Positions 31,646 through 40,941 are shown, counted from the first letter of the stretch. The stretch: DNA of 45,751 bases from Acidobacteriota bacterium (GCA_009861545.1 VXME01000059.1:6575-52325), one strand, 5' to 3'. Translations and numbers: made by a program. Notes: a model not told the origin generated them from the letters alone.

Positions 31646-32950
31646 ATGACCACGTTTTCACGCATCGTGTCGGTCGTCGCGGCGCTCGGCGTCGTGATCG
31701 GGTTGGCGGGTCCGGCGTCGGCGGCCAACGAGGCTGCGGCGACGTACTACAAGGACGTGCTGCCCATCGTCCAGGAGAACTGCCAGACCTGTCACCGTCC
31801 GTCGGGCCACAACATCAGCGGTCTGGTAGCTCCCATGTCGTTCATGACCTACGAGGAGACCCGCCCCTGGGCCCGCGCCATCGCCCGCAAGGTCGAGTCG
31901 CGCGAGATGCCGCCCTGGTTCGCTTCCGAGCCGAAGGGGGTCTTCGAGAACGAGCGCGGGCTGACCGACGCCGAGATCGACACGATCCTGACCTGGGTCG
32001 ACGCGGGCGCGCCCGCCGGCGACCGGGCCGCTGCGCCGCCGGCGCCGGTCTGGCCGGAAGACCTGCATGACGGCTGGTCCCACGGCACGCCCGACTTCGT
32101 CGTGCGCATGGAAGAGCCGTTCGTGGTGCCGGACGACGCCTTCGACATCAACATCTCGTTCGACGTCCGGATCCCGGAGGACGTGGTGCCGGAGGACGTC
32201 TGGGTGCGCGGCTGGGAGCTGCGGACCGGCGCCGAGGGCTCGGGCGTGCATCACATGTGCGCGTTCGTGCGGCCCGAGGACGGCAAGGTCATCACGGGCG
32301 CGAACAAGTCGGCGGTGGCCCTGGGCGGCCTGCTGAGCTGCGTGGCGGAGGGCGGCGAGTCGGGTATGCTCCCCGACGGCTACGGCCTGCTGGTCGAGAA
32401 GGGGTCGGTCCTCAACTTCAACATGCACTTCAACAAGGAGCCGGGCCCCGGGACGTCGTTCACGAGCCAGGCGGAGGTCGGGTTCTTCGTCGAGGATCGG
32501 CCGGTCGCCCACCAGGTGATCACCGATACCCTCGGCAACAACGGGTTCGAAATTCCGCCGAACCACCCCCGCTACCGGGTCGGCATGGCCCGCACGCTCG
32601 AGAAGGACATCCTGGTGCTGAACCTGTGGCCGCACGCGCACCTGCGCGCGATCGCGTCCCGCTACACCGCCTACTATCCCGACGGTACGGAGGAGCTGTT
32701 GCTCGACGTGCCGCACTACGACCAGGGCTGGCAGGTGACCTACAAGTACCGCGAGCCGAAGCTGCTGCCGAAGGGCACCCGCATCGAGGCGAGCTTCTGG
32801 TACGACAGCACGGAGGAGCGTGGGGTGCGGCGCGGCTTCAACGCCGACCGCAGCGTCGGCTTCGGACAGCGAACCAACGACGAGATGGCCCTCGCGTTCC
32901 TCAGCTACACCGAGCTCGACGACGCCTCGACGACGAACGATCAGGACTAG
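31646..32950 (+). CDS. Cytochrome c fused to PHM-like copper type II monooxygenase domains
   Basis: This 434-residue secreted protein has a signal peptide (~1-27) and an N-terminal c-type haem site C46-Q-T-C49-H50 in a short cytochrome-like domain, followed by REMPPWFA (~87-93). The rest aligns by motif with the two copper domains of peptidylglycine/dopamine beta monooxygenases. H202-H203 in GVHHMC and H261 in NMHFN correspond to CuH; H330-x-H332 in WPHAHLR and M414 in TNDEM correspond to CuM. All six ligands appear present. Known relatives hydroxylate C-H bonds using copper, O2 and a reductant. Here the attached haem could supply electrons. The substrate is unknown. A DUF2911-like gene starts 31 bp later. 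Confidence 0.85.
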   Translation: MTTFSRIVSVVAALGVVIGLAGPASAANEAAATYYKDVLPIVQENCQTCHRPSGHNISGLVAPMSFMTYEETRPWARAIARKVESREMPPWFASEPKGVFENERGLTDAEIDTILTWVDAGAPAGDRAAAPPAPVWPEDLHDGWSHGTPDFVVRMEEPFVVPDDAFDINISFDVRIPEDVVPEDVWVRGWELRTGAEGSGVHHMCAFVRPEDGKVITGANKSAVALGGLLSCVAEGGESGMLPDGYGLLVEKGSVLNFNMHFNKEPGPGTSFTSQAEVGFFVEDRPVAHQVITDTLGNNGFEIPPNHPRYRVGMARTLEKDILVLNLWPHAHLRAIASRYTAYYPDGTEELLLDVPHYDQGWQVTYKYREPKLLPKGTRIEASFWYDSTEERGVRRGFNADRSVGFGQRTNDEMALAFLSYTELDDASTTNDQD

Positions 32951-32980
32951 ACGAGGCTCGCCGACACGCACGGATAGCCG

Positions 32981-34297
32981 ATGTCTTCGACGAAGTCAGG
33001 TCTGCTGGTGTGCGGACTCGGCGCGTGCCTGCTGGTTCCGGTTGCCGCCGGGGCCCAGCAGGGCAGTGCCGATTCCGCGCCGGTGGACGTCGTCCGCACG
33101 GAGCTCACCCTGAACCTGCGCCCGGTCGCGGTCTCCTTCGAGCCGGGACTCGACGCCGGTGACCCCGTTTATCGGGGGCTGTTGACGGCTAACGATTCCG
33201 CGTCGAGCACGCGGGTCCGCGTCGGCGAAATCGAGGCCATGCCGCGGCTGCGCATCGGTACGCTCGACGGTTCGCAGCCCGGCGGCAGCGAGTCGCCGGA
33301 CCCCGCCACGAAGACCCTGGAACTGTGGCTGGCGCGCACCGCCGGCGGTTGGTCGGTCGACCTGCGGGGGAAACCGGACGCCGACCGGGACGAGACGGGC
33401 GACGCTGGGGAAGACGGGCACGAGGCGGGCGCGGACGCCGACGCCGCCGGGCGGGACACGACCGTGCTCGGTCAGGTCGCGCTGGCCCGTGCGGCCGCGG
33501 GCATGCAGGAGGCCTTCTCTGCCGCGCTGGTTCCCACCGGGGAGTCCACCGGGCAGTTGGTGTTGCGCTGGCGCGACCACCGCTGGGCGGCCGATTTCCG
33601 CTTCGCCGATCCTCCGGAACCCGACGAGGGCGAGGAGGAAGAGGCGCCGGAGCTGGCGGAGGAGAGCGACGAAGCCAACGCGGCTGTCGTCGAGTCGGAG
33701 GGGGACGAAACGGAAGGGGAAGAACCGGAGGAGGACGAGGGCCCTCGCGTTGCCAACGAGACGGAATCGCTTCGGTTCGACTCCGACACGAGCGCCGGCG
33801 CCCGCTTCCTGCGGCTCTCCGAGAGGCACGAATCGGCCGTCGAGTTGCCGGGCGACGCGCGCCTCGCGGTGCTCTTCTGGCAGGAGCAGAGCGCGGATCT
33901 CGAGGACTTCGCCGGGGTCGAGACGCTGGCTGAGGGAGAAGTCGTGAGGTTGACGCGCGCGGCGGTAATTCGGCTCCGGAACGAGACCCCGCTACGTTTC
34001 GGCGACGTGACGCTTCCGACCGGCAATCTCGCCCCGGGGTTTGCCGGCTCGTACGGCCTGTGGCTGAAGCGGAGCGGGAGCGGGTGGCGCCTCGTCTTCA
34101 ACCACGAGGCGGACTCGTGGGGCACGCAGCACGATCCGGCCTTCGACGCCGCCGAGATCGACTTGGCCTATTCGCAGGATGGGCTCGACACCCGCCCGCT
34201 CGGCGCCGCTCTCGTGCCGGCAACGGCTGACGCCGGTCGGCTGGTCATTCATTGGGGCGTCCACGAGTGGGCGGCCGACTACACGATCCCGGAGTGA
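32981..34297 (+). CDS. Secreted DUF2911-like protein with duplicated domain
   Basis: This 438-residue protein has a signal peptide (~1-24, cleaved near AGAQQ). Two similar halves, about 30-205 and 270-438, each contain an ELWLxR-GGW or LWLKRSGSGWRLVFN segment and end LVPT..GQLVLRWRDHRWAADF and LVPA..GRLVIHWGVHEWAADY respectively. They are joined by a strongly acidic linker (~207-255, many Glu/Asp). The C-terminal half resembles DUF2911 proteins (APGFAGSYGLWL, HEADSWGTQHDP). The function is unknown. It lies 31 bp behind the copper-monooxygenase fusion, probably co-transcribed, so it may serve as an accessory factor. Confidence 0.75.
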   Translation: MSSTKSGLLVCGLGACLLVPVAAGAQQGSADSAPVDVVRTELTLNLRPVAVSFEPGLDAGDPVYRGLLTANDSASSTRVRVGEIEAMPRLRIGTLDGSQPGGSESPDPATKTLELWLARTAGGWSVDLRGKPDADRDETGDAGEDGHEAGADADAAGRDTTVLGQVALARAAAGMQEAFSAALVPTGESTGQLVLRWRDHRWAADFRFADPPEPDEGEEEEAPELAEESDEANAAVVESEGDETEGEEPEEDEGPRVANETESLRFDSDTSAGARFLRLSERHESAVELPGDARLAVLFWQEQSADLEDFAGVETLAEGEVVRLTRAAVIRLRNETPLRFGDVTLPTGNLAPGFAGSYGLWLKRSGSGWRLVFNHEADSWGTQHDPAFDAAEIDLAYSQDGLDTRPLGAALVPATADAGRLVIHWGVHEWAADYTIPE

Positions 34298-34428
34298 CCC
34301 GGCCGCGGCAGTCTGTTGCAGCGGAGAGCTCGGAAGTCAGCGCCGCAGGGCTCGGAATTCCAGTGCCGTAGGGAACGGTCCGGGCGCGCCGGACACGACA
34401 GCGGACGGTCGAGAAAGCGAGGGTACCG

Positions 34429-35439
34429 ATGGCTGGACGGTTTGTCGTTGCCGGCGTCGGAGCGGCCGTCGTGTTGACGATGCTCGCCCCTTCCCTGGTG
34501 TGGGCGCAACCGGCCGCTGACGAGTGGAGAGTCCCCCGAACCCCCGACGGCTACCCGGATCTGCAGGGCGTCTGGGCGAACAACAGTGCGACGCCCTTGG
34601 AGCGGCCGGAGGTGTGGGCCGGCCGGTCCCGGTTGACCGACGAGGAGCTCGCGGCGTTCAGGGCGGCCGCGGCCGACGTCACGGCGAGCGGCCTCGACGC
34701 CGTCTTCGGCGATCAGTTGGCGCTGGCGGCCTTGGCCGGGATCACCGACGTCGAGTCGTACGATGCGGGGACCGGAAACTACAACCAGTTCTGGCTGGTG
34801 GAGCGTGACTTCGACAACCGGACCTCGCTGATTGTCGACCCTCCCGACGGGCGCATTCCGGCGCGGACGCCGGACGCCGAGCGCGTCGGGCGCGGACAGC
34901 CCCCGGCGCCCATAGCCGAAAAGGCCGACTCGTGGGTCGACCGGCCGCTGAGCGAGCGCTGCATCACGTTCGGCGTGCCGTCGCTCTTCGCCGGCTACAA
35001 CAGCTATTACCAGATCTTTCAGAGTCGCGACTACGCGGTGGTCCTGATGGAGATGATCCACGACGCGCGCGTGATTCCGATTGACGGACCGCCGCACCCG
35101 AGCAGCCGGATCCGGCAGTTGCACGGCGATTCGCGCGGCCGCTGGGAACGCGACACCCTGGTGGTGGAGACGAAGAACTACTCGCGCCTGGGGGCCTTCT
35201 GGGGCGCGTCCGAGGATCTGACTGTTGTGGAGCGATTCACGCGCGTCGGACCGGACACGCTCAACTACGAGGTCACGTTCGAGGACTCCACTACGTGGAC
35301 TCGTCCCTGGACGGTAATGATTCCGCTCCGACGCAGCGAGGATCCGCTGTTCGAATACGCCTGCCACGAGGGTAACCTCGGCATGGAGGGCATTCTGGCC
35401 GGTTACCGGGCGCAGGAGCGCACCGGCGAAGCCAGATAG
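34429..35439 (+). CDS. Secreted 'PDLQGVW' family protein, distant third member
   Basis: This 336-residue protein starts at ATG 34429 with a signal peptide ending near VWAQ (~26). It shares the family skeleton with the two 346-aa paralogues: GYPDLQGVWANNSATPLERP, FWLVERDFDNRTSLIVDPPD, LSERCITFG, GYNSYYQIFQSRDYAVVLME, MIHDARVIPIDG, DSRGRWERDTLVVETKNY and LFEYACHEGNLGME. The rest is only moderately similar, so it is an older relative rather than part of the recent duplication. The residues shared by all three (the NYNQFW/FWF, SxRCxxxx, GYN, MxHDAR, GDTLVV/RDTLVV and YACHEGN motifs) are the best guide to functional sites. It precedes the DUF1592 gene, which has its own promoter. Confidence 0.82.
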   Translation: MAGRFVVAGVGAAVVLTMLAPSLVWAQPAADEWRVPRTPDGYPDLQGVWANNSATPLERPEVWAGRSRLTDEELAAFRAAAADVTASGLDAVFGDQLALAALAGITDVESYDAGTGNYNQFWLVERDFDNRTSLIVDPPDGRIPARTPDAERVGRGQPPAPIAEKADSWVDRPLSERCITFGVPSLFAGYNSYYQIFQSRDYAVVLMEMIHDARVIPIDGPPHPSSRIRQLHGDSRGRWERDTLVVETKNYSRLGAFWGASEDLTVVERFTRVGPDTLNYEVTFEDSTTWTRPWTVMIPLRRSEDPLFEYACHEGNLGMEGILAGYRAQERTGEAR

Positions 35440-35463
35440 ACGCCGACGCTTGCGACTTCTTCC

Positions 35464-35492
35464 TTGAATTTCACCGGGTCGAAACCTACAAT
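35464..35492 (+). promoter_or_regulatory. Promoter of the DUF1592-DUF1552-ankyrin operon, leaderless layout
   Basis: TTGAAT (35464-35469), a 17-bp spacer and TACAAT (35487-35492) form a strong sigma-70-like promoter. Its expected transcription start falls at or next to the ATG at 35499, leaving no room for a ribosome site, as in leaderless mRNAs. Confidence 0.6.
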
Positions 35493-35498
35493 GCGCGG

Positions 35499-37922
35499 AT
35501 GACTCACAGCATGCGGAAGTGCATCCCCAGGATCGGAATCCTGTACGCGGGGCTGGTCCTGGCGGCGTCGGCGGGTTTGCCCGCCGAACTCTCCGCACAG
35601 GAGCCGGCTTCGCCGCCGGCGAGCGCCGGCGCGCCGGCGGCAGCCGAGGTGCCGGCCGGTGCGACCGACAGCCGGCAGTTGCTCAACCGCTACTGCGTGA
35701 CCTGCCACAACGACAGGCTCGAGACAGCGGGTCTCACCCTGCAGGAACTCGATACGCTGCACGTCGCCGAGGGTGCCGAGACGTGGGAAAAGGTGGTGCA
35801 GAAGCTGCGCACCGGCACCATGCCGCCGTCCAATCGGCCGCAGCCGCCCGCCGAGGCCCGTCAGGCGATGCTCGAGTGGCTGGAGACGTCGCTCGATGCC
35901 GCGTCGGAGGCGAATCCGAATCCGGGTCGGACGGAGACGCTCCGGCGTCTCAATCGCACCGAGTATCAGAACTCCATCCGCGATCTGCTGGCGCTGGACA
36001 TCGACGCCACCACGCTGCTGCTGCCGGACGAGAGCGGATACGGTTTCGACAACGTGACGGTGGGGAATCTCTCGCCGGCGCTTCTGGACCGCTACATCTC
36101 CGCGGCGCGCAAGATCAGCCGGCTGGCCGTCGGCGCGCAGCAGGAATCCGTCGAGAGCGCCGTGATCCGCGTGCCTCCGGACACCACGCAGGAAGCGCAC
36201 GTGCCGGGGCTGCCGATCGGCACGCGGGGCGGCGTGGTCGTGTCGCACACCTTCCCGCAGGACGGACAGTACGACATACAGGTGCTCCTCGCCCGCAATC
36301 GCAGCGGCAACATCGGCGGCCTGCGCGATCCGCGGTCGCACGAGCTGCAGTTCCTGCTCGACCGCATGCCGATAGCGAGCTTCACGATCGCGCGGCCGGA
36401 AGGCAACGACGACACGCTGCTGGATCGGAACCTGAAGGTACGCGTGCCCGTCGCCGCCGGTCCGCACCAGCTCGGCGTGACGTTCGCGCGGGACGGAGAC
36501 TCGGTGCCCGAGACCGAGCGCCAGCCCCTGCAGTCGCACTTCAACGAGACCCGGCATCCCCGGCAGACGCCCGCCGTCTACCAGGTGACGGTGACCGGAC
36601 CGTACGCGCCGCAGGGCGCGACCGAGACGCCGAGCCGCAACCGCATCTTCGTCTGCCGGCCGGATGGGTCGGCCGACGAAGAACCGTGCGCGCGGGAGAT
36701 CCTCTCGACCCTGATGCGCCGCGCCTACCGCCGGCCCGTTTCCGTGGAGGACCTCGAAGGGCCGCTGGCCTTCTACCGCGAAGGGCGCGCGGCGGGCGAC
36801 TTCGACAGCGGTATCGAGAAAGCGCTCGGCGCGGTCCTCATCAATCCGGAGTTCCTCTTCCGCGTGGAGCTGGATCCGCTGGACATCGCCGGCGGCGCGT
36901 ACCCGATAGGCGATCTCGAGCTGGCGTCCCGCCTGTCGTTTTTCCTGTGGAGCAGCGTCCCGGACGACGAGCTCCTCGATGCCGCGGTTCGCGGCGAGTT
37001 GAGCAATCCCGACGAGTTGGAGCGGCAGACCCGCCGGATGCTGGCCGATCCGCGCTCCTACAACCTCGCGAGCAACTTCGCGGGACAGTGGCTGCAACTC
37101 CGCAACCTGGTCTCCGTCAGCCCGAACCCGCGCCTGTTCACGGACTTCGACGACAACCTGCGCCGGGCGATGCGGGAGGAGACGGAGCGCTTCTTCGACA
37201 GCGTGCTGCGCGAGGACCGCGGCGTGGCGGAGCTGCTCGACGCGGACTACACGTTCCTCAACGAGCGGCTCGCCAAGCACTACGGCATTCCCGGCGTGTA
37301 CGGGACGCGCTTCCGCCGCGTGCAGCTCGATCCGGAGAGCCGGCGCGGCGGGCTGCTGCGGCACGGCAGCATCCTGTCGGTGACCTCTTACGCAACGCGC
37401 ACCTCGCCGGTGATCCGCGGCGTGTGGGTGCTGTCGAACATCTTCGGTGCGCCGCCTCCGCCGCCGCTGCCGAACGTGCCGGCGCTCGAAGAGAACGAGG
37501 TCGTCGCCAACCTGCCGATGCGGGAGCGGCTCGCCGCACACCGCAGCAACCCGGTCTGCGCGAACTGTCACCGCACCATCGATCCGGTCGGTTTCGCGCT
37601 CGAGAATTTCGACGCCGTCGGCCGCTGGCGCGATCACGAGGGCGACACCGCGTCCATCGACGTCTCCGGGGGCCTGCCCCTGGTGGGTGAGTTCAACGGG
37701 ATCGACGGCCTGGAAGCGGGACTGCTGACCCGCACCGACCTGTTCGCCGGCACGATTGCCGAGAAGCTGCTCACGTTCGCGCTCGGGCGCGGCGTCGAGT
37801 ACTACGACCAGCCGACCATTCGCCGGATCCTGCGCGCCACCGAGCAGGACGGTTACCGCCTGTCGTCGCTCGTAGTGGAAATCGTCAAGAGCGTTCCATT
37901 CCAGATGAGGAGATCGTCATGA
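35499..37922 (+). CDS. DUF1592/DUF1588/DUF1587/DUF1585/DUF1595 cytochrome-like protein
   Basis: This 807-residue secreted protein has a signal peptide (~1-33), a c-type haem motif C66-V-T-C69-H70 and then the multi-DUF array known from Planctomycetes and Acidobacteriota: DUF1587 (TLRRLNRTEYQNSIRDLLAL, ~148-167), a beta/CBM-like segment, DUF1595 and DUF1592 (LGAVLINPEFLFRVELDP onward), DUF1588 (HYGIPGVYGTRFRRVQL, SVTSYATRTSPVIRGVWVL) and DUF1585 at the end. A second CxxCH, NPVCANCH, lies near residue ~687. The function is unproven; a role in extracellular redox chemistry or polymer use is often suggested. The start is 35499 or the internal ATG 35511. Its stop overlaps the DUF1552 start by 4 bp, so the two are coupled. 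Confidence 0.93.
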   Translation: MTHSMRKCIPRIGILYAGLVLAASAGLPAELSAQEPASPPASAGAPAAAEVPAGATDSRQLLNRYCVTCHNDRLETAGLTLQELDTLHVAEGAETWEKVVQKLRTGTMPPSNRPQPPAEARQAMLEWLETSLDAASEANPNPGRTETLRRLNRTEYQNSIRDLLALDIDATTLLLPDESGYGFDNVTVGNLSPALLDRYISAARKISRLAVGAQQESVESAVIRVPPDTTQEAHVPGLPIGTRGGVVVSHTFPQDGQYDIQVLLARNRSGNIGGLRDPRSHELQFLLDRMPIASFTIARPEGNDDTLLDRNLKVRVPVAAGPHQLGVTFARDGDSVPETERQPLQSHFNETRHPRQTPAVYQVTVTGPYAPQGATETPSRNRIFVCRPDGSADEEPCAREILSTLMRRAYRRPVSVEDLEGPLAFYREGRAAGDFDSGIEKALGAVLINPEFLFRVELDPLDIAGGAYPIGDLELASRLSFFLWSSVPDDELLDAAVRGELSNPDELERQTRRMLADPRSYNLASNFAGQWLQLRNLVSVSPNPRLFTDFDDNLRRAMREETERFFDSVLREDRGVAELLDADYTFLNERLAKHYGIPGVYGTRFRRVQLDPESRRGGLLRHGSILSVTSYATRTSPVIRGVWVLSNIFGAPPPPPLPNVPALEENEVVANLPMRERLAAHRSNPVCANCHRTIDPVGFALENFDAVGRWRDHEGDTASIDVSGGLPLVGEFNGIDGLEAGLLTRTDLFAGTIAEKLLTFALGRGVEYYDQPTIRRILRATEQDGYRLSSLVVEIVKSVPFQMRRSS

Positions 37923-39262
37923 TCATCACGAAGAAGGCCCTCCCGCGGCGTACTTTCCTGCGCGGGCTGCAGGCCACCCTGGCGTTGCCGCTGCTCGACG
38001 CGATGGTGCCCGCGGCGACCGCGCTGGCCAACACGCCGGCCCGTCCGGTGTCGAGGCTCGGCTTCGTGTTCATCCCGATGGGATGCGACCACGGGCGCTG
38101 GACGCCGGCCGAGGACGGGCCCCTGGGGCAGTTGACCCCGATACTGAGTCCGCTCGAGCCGGTCAAGGAGCAGTTGACGGTCGTCACCAACCTTGAGCTG
38201 CAGCTCTCGTATCCGGGGACGCACGACACGTCGAACTCCGGATTCCTCAGCGCGGCCTACGCCAAGCACACCGAGAGCTCCGACTATCACCTGGGGACGA
38301 CGGTCGACCAGATCGCGGCGAAGAAGATCGGGCGGGACACGCAGCTTCCCTCGCTGGAGCTGTCGATGGACCTGAACCCGCTCGCCGGGGTGTGCAACAA
38401 CGGCTACGCCTGCGTCTACCAGAACTGCCTGTCGTGGTCGTCGCCGACCACGCCGCTGCCGTCCGAGGCGCATCCGCGCATCGTCTTCGAGCGCCTGTTC
38501 GGCGAGGGCGGCACGGCCGCCGAGCGGCAGGCGGCACTCCGGAGCCGAGGCAGCCTGCTCGATTCGTTCAGCGCCGACATCGCGCGCCTGAAGCGCGAGG
38601 TGGGGGCGGCCGACCGCGTGCGCGTCGACCAGTACATCGACAGCGTCCGCGAGATCGAGCGGCAGATCCAGCGGGCGGAGAACAGCGCCATCGACAACGA
38701 GATGCCTGACGTGGATCGCCCCGTCGGGGTTCCTGCCTCGTTCGCGGATCACGCGCGGCTCATGTTCGACCTGCAGGCGCTCGCTTTCCAGGCGGACATC
38801 ACGCGTGTAGTCAGTTTCCAGCTCACCCGCGAGCTGAGCAACCGCACGTATCCCGAGATTGGGGTGCCGGACCCGCACCACCCGACCAGCCACCACGGGA
38901 ACGATCCGGAGAAGCTGCTGAAGATCTCCATGATCAACACGTTCCACCTGTCGCTGTTCGCCGAGTTCCTCGAGAAGCTGAAGAACACGCCGGACGGGGA
39001 CGGGTCGCTGCTCGACAACACCGTCTACATGTATGGCAGCGGGATGGGCAACTCCAGTCTGCACGACCACGAGAACCTGCCGATCCTGGTGACCGGCGGT
39101 GCCGCGTGCGGCATGAACGGCGGGCAGCACATCCGCTACGACAAGGGTGTCTCGCTAGGCAACCTGCATCTGACGCTGCTCGACCGGGTGGGCGTGCACC
39201 TGGATTCGTTCGGCGACGGCGACGGCCGGATCGAGAGGCTGGTCGACGCGGTGCCGGTCTAG
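37919..39262 (+). CDS. DUF1552 protein with twin-arginine signal
   Basis: This 447-residue protein begins with a Tat-type signal (ALPRRTFLRGLQATLALPLL, twin arginines at 10-11), indicating folded export, often with a cofactor. The body matches DUF1552: GFVFIPMGCDHGRWTPAEDG, DTSNSGFLSAAY, GTTVDQIAAKKIG, the helical VGAADRVRVDQYIDSVREIE segment and a terminal metal-site-like LLDNTVYMYGSGMGNSSLHD. That layout resembles the alkaline-phosphatase/sulfatase-type DUF1501 relatives. Partnership with DUF1592 proteins is a widespread conserved pair. It overlaps the preceding gene by 4 bp, and an ankyrin protein follows after 38 bp. Confidence 0.93.
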   Translation: MIITKKALPRRTFLRGLQATLALPLLDAMVPAATALANTPARPVSRLGFVFIPMGCDHGRWTPAEDGPLGQLTPILSPLEPVKEQLTVVTNLELQLSYPGTHDTSNSGFLSAAYAKHTESSDYHLGTTVDQIAAKKIGRDTQLPSLELSMDLNPLAGVCNNGYACVYQNCLSWSSPTTPLPSEAHPRIVFERLFGEGGTAAERQAALRSRGSLLDSFSADIARLKREVGAADRVRVDQYIDSVREIERQIQRAENSAIDNEMPDVDRPVGVPASFADHARLMFDLQALAFQADITRVVSFQLTRELSNRTYPEIGVPDPHHPTSHHGNDPEKLLKISMINTFHLSLFAEFLEKLKNTPDGDGSLLDNTVYMYGSGMGNSSLHDHENLPILVTGGAACGMNGGQHIRYDKGVSLGNLHLTLLDRVGVHLDSFGDGDGRIERLVDAVPV

Positions 39263-39300
39263 CGGTGGTTCGGTCACCTGGAAGTGACGGGAGACGACAC

Positions 39301-40914
39301 ATGGATTGGCGACGACTGATCGCTGGACTCTCCGTCCTGACGCTCGCCGCGGCCGGTGCGGCCACGGCGGCGGAGGAGACCACCCTCGCAGACGCGGCCG
39401 AGCAGGGGCAGGGCAAGATCGTCCGCACCCTGCTCGCCGACGGCGCGGACGTGAACGCCCCGCAGGTCGACGGAACGACCGCCCTGCACTGGGCGGCCTA
39501 CCACGACGACCTCGATACGGCCCGGCTGCTGCTCGAGGCGGGCGCCGACGCCAACGCGGTGAACCGCTACGGCGTGCCGGCGCTGTCGCTGGTTGCCACC
39601 AACGGCAACGCCGACTTCGTGCGTCTCCTGCTCGACGCAGGGGCCGACCCGAACGTGGCGCTGCTGGGCGGAGAGACGGTGCTGATGACCGCGGCGCGCA
39701 CCGGAAGCCTCGCCGCGGTGAAGGCGCTGCTGTCCGCGGGCGCCGACCCGGATGCTCGCGAGCGGCGGGAGCAGACCGCGCTGATGTGGGCTGCCTCGGA
39801 GGGGCACCTGGGCATCGTCAATGCCCTGCTCGACGCGGGCGGGGATGTGCACGCGTCTCTGAGGTCCGGGTTCACACCGCTGTTCTTCGCGGTGCGCGAG
39901 GGCAACATCGACGTCGTGCACCGGCTCCTCGAGGCAGGAGTGGATGTGAACGCGGTCCTCGAACGCGTGAAGGACGGTCCTGACGCTGCGGTCAACAACG
40001 CCAGCTACCGGCCGATCGACGACGGCATGAGCCCGCTGCTCTTTGCGGTCCGCAATGGCCACTTCGAGCTCGCGGTCGACTTGATCGAGGCCGGCGCCGA
40101 CCCGAACGACCAGCGCAGCGGATTCGCTCCGCTGCACACGATGTCGTGGGTGAGGAAGCCGGATGCAAGCGACCGCGGCGACCCGCCGCCCATCGGGTCC
40201 GGCAGCCTGACCGGGCTGCAGTTCGTGCGCAAGCTCGCGGATCTGGGTGCGGACGTCAACCTGCAGCTCAACAGCGCCGTCCGTCCGCCGCACACCGCGT
40301 CGCGGCTCGGCATGGAGGGAGCAACGGCGTTCCTGATGGCCGCGGACAGGGCCGACGCGCCGTTCATGCAGTTGCTGCTGGAACTCGGTGCGGACCCGTT
40401 CATTCCGAACGTCGAGGGCTCCACGCCGCTGATGGCGGCAGCCGGGCTCGGCACCACGGCGCCGGAGGAGGAAGCCGGCTCGGAGGCCGAGGCGCGTGAC
40501 GCGGTCGAGTTGCTGGTCGAGCTCGGCGCCAACCTCGACGCCGTCGACGACAACGGCGACACCGCGGTGCACGGCGCCGCGTTCGCCAGCTTCCCGACGG
40601 TGGTGCAGCAGCTCGCCGACTACGGAGCCGATATCCACGTCTGGACGCAGCCGAACGAGCAGGGCCGCACGCCGCTGTTCATCGCCGAGGGGTTCCGTGG
40701 CGGGCTCCCGCGGCCGTCGCGCGCCACCATCGAGGTGGTCACGTTCCTGATGGACGGCGCCGGCATTTCCACGGCCGGGCCGCGGCCGGAGCTCATCGAC
40801 CAGTACTCGCTGCCCGCGCAGCAGCCGCAGCCGCCTCCGGCGCAGCCTGCCAAGCCCGAGGAGAAGCAGGAGAAGTCCGACCAGGCTGCCAAGGCGCAGC
40901 CGCAGGTGCGTTAG
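39301..40914 (+). CDS. Secreted ankyrin-repeat protein
   Basis: This 537-residue protein starts at ATG 39301 (MDWRRLIAGLSVLTLAAAG). A signal peptide is cleaved near ATAA (~24). About ten ankyrin repeats follow (DGTTALHWAAYHDDLDTARL, LLEAGADANAV and so on), interrupted near residue 275-330 by an insert rich in Pro/Gly (RKPDASDRGDPPPIGSG), and the protein ends in a Gln/Pro/Lys-rich tail (~505-537). Third gene of the DUF1592-DUF1552 operon, a recurrent association in this group; a role in holding the exported enzymes together is inference. It is the same kind of protein as the ankyrin gene at 125-1513. A strong terminator lies 28 bp after its stop. Confidence 0.92.
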   Translation: MDWRRLIAGLSVLTLAAAGAATAAEETTLADAAEQGQGKIVRTLLADGADVNAPQVDGTTALHWAAYHDDLDTARLLLEAGADANAVNRYGVPALSLVATNGNADFVRLLLDAGADPNVALLGGETVLMTAARTGSLAAVKALLSAGADPDARERREQTALMWAASEGHLGIVNALLDAGGDVHASLRSGFTPLFFAVREGNIDVVHRLLEAGVDVNAVLERVKDGPDAAVNNASYRPIDDGMSPLLFAVRNGHFELAVDLIEAGADPNDQRSGFAPLHTMSWVRKPDASDRGDPPPIGSGSLTGLQFVRKLADLGADVNLQLNSAVRPPHTASRLGMEGATAFLMAADRADAPFMQLLLELGADPFIPNVEGSTPLMAAAGLGTTAPEEEAGSEAEARDAVELLVELGANLDAVDDNGDTAVHGAAFASFPTVVQQLADYGADIHVWTQPNEQGRTPLFIAEGFRGGLPRPSRATIEVVTFLMDGAGISTAGPRPELIDQYSLPAQQPQPPPAQPAKPEEKQEKSDQAAKAQPQVR

Positions 40915-40941
40915 CCGCTCTTGCACGGAACTACAGCAAAC

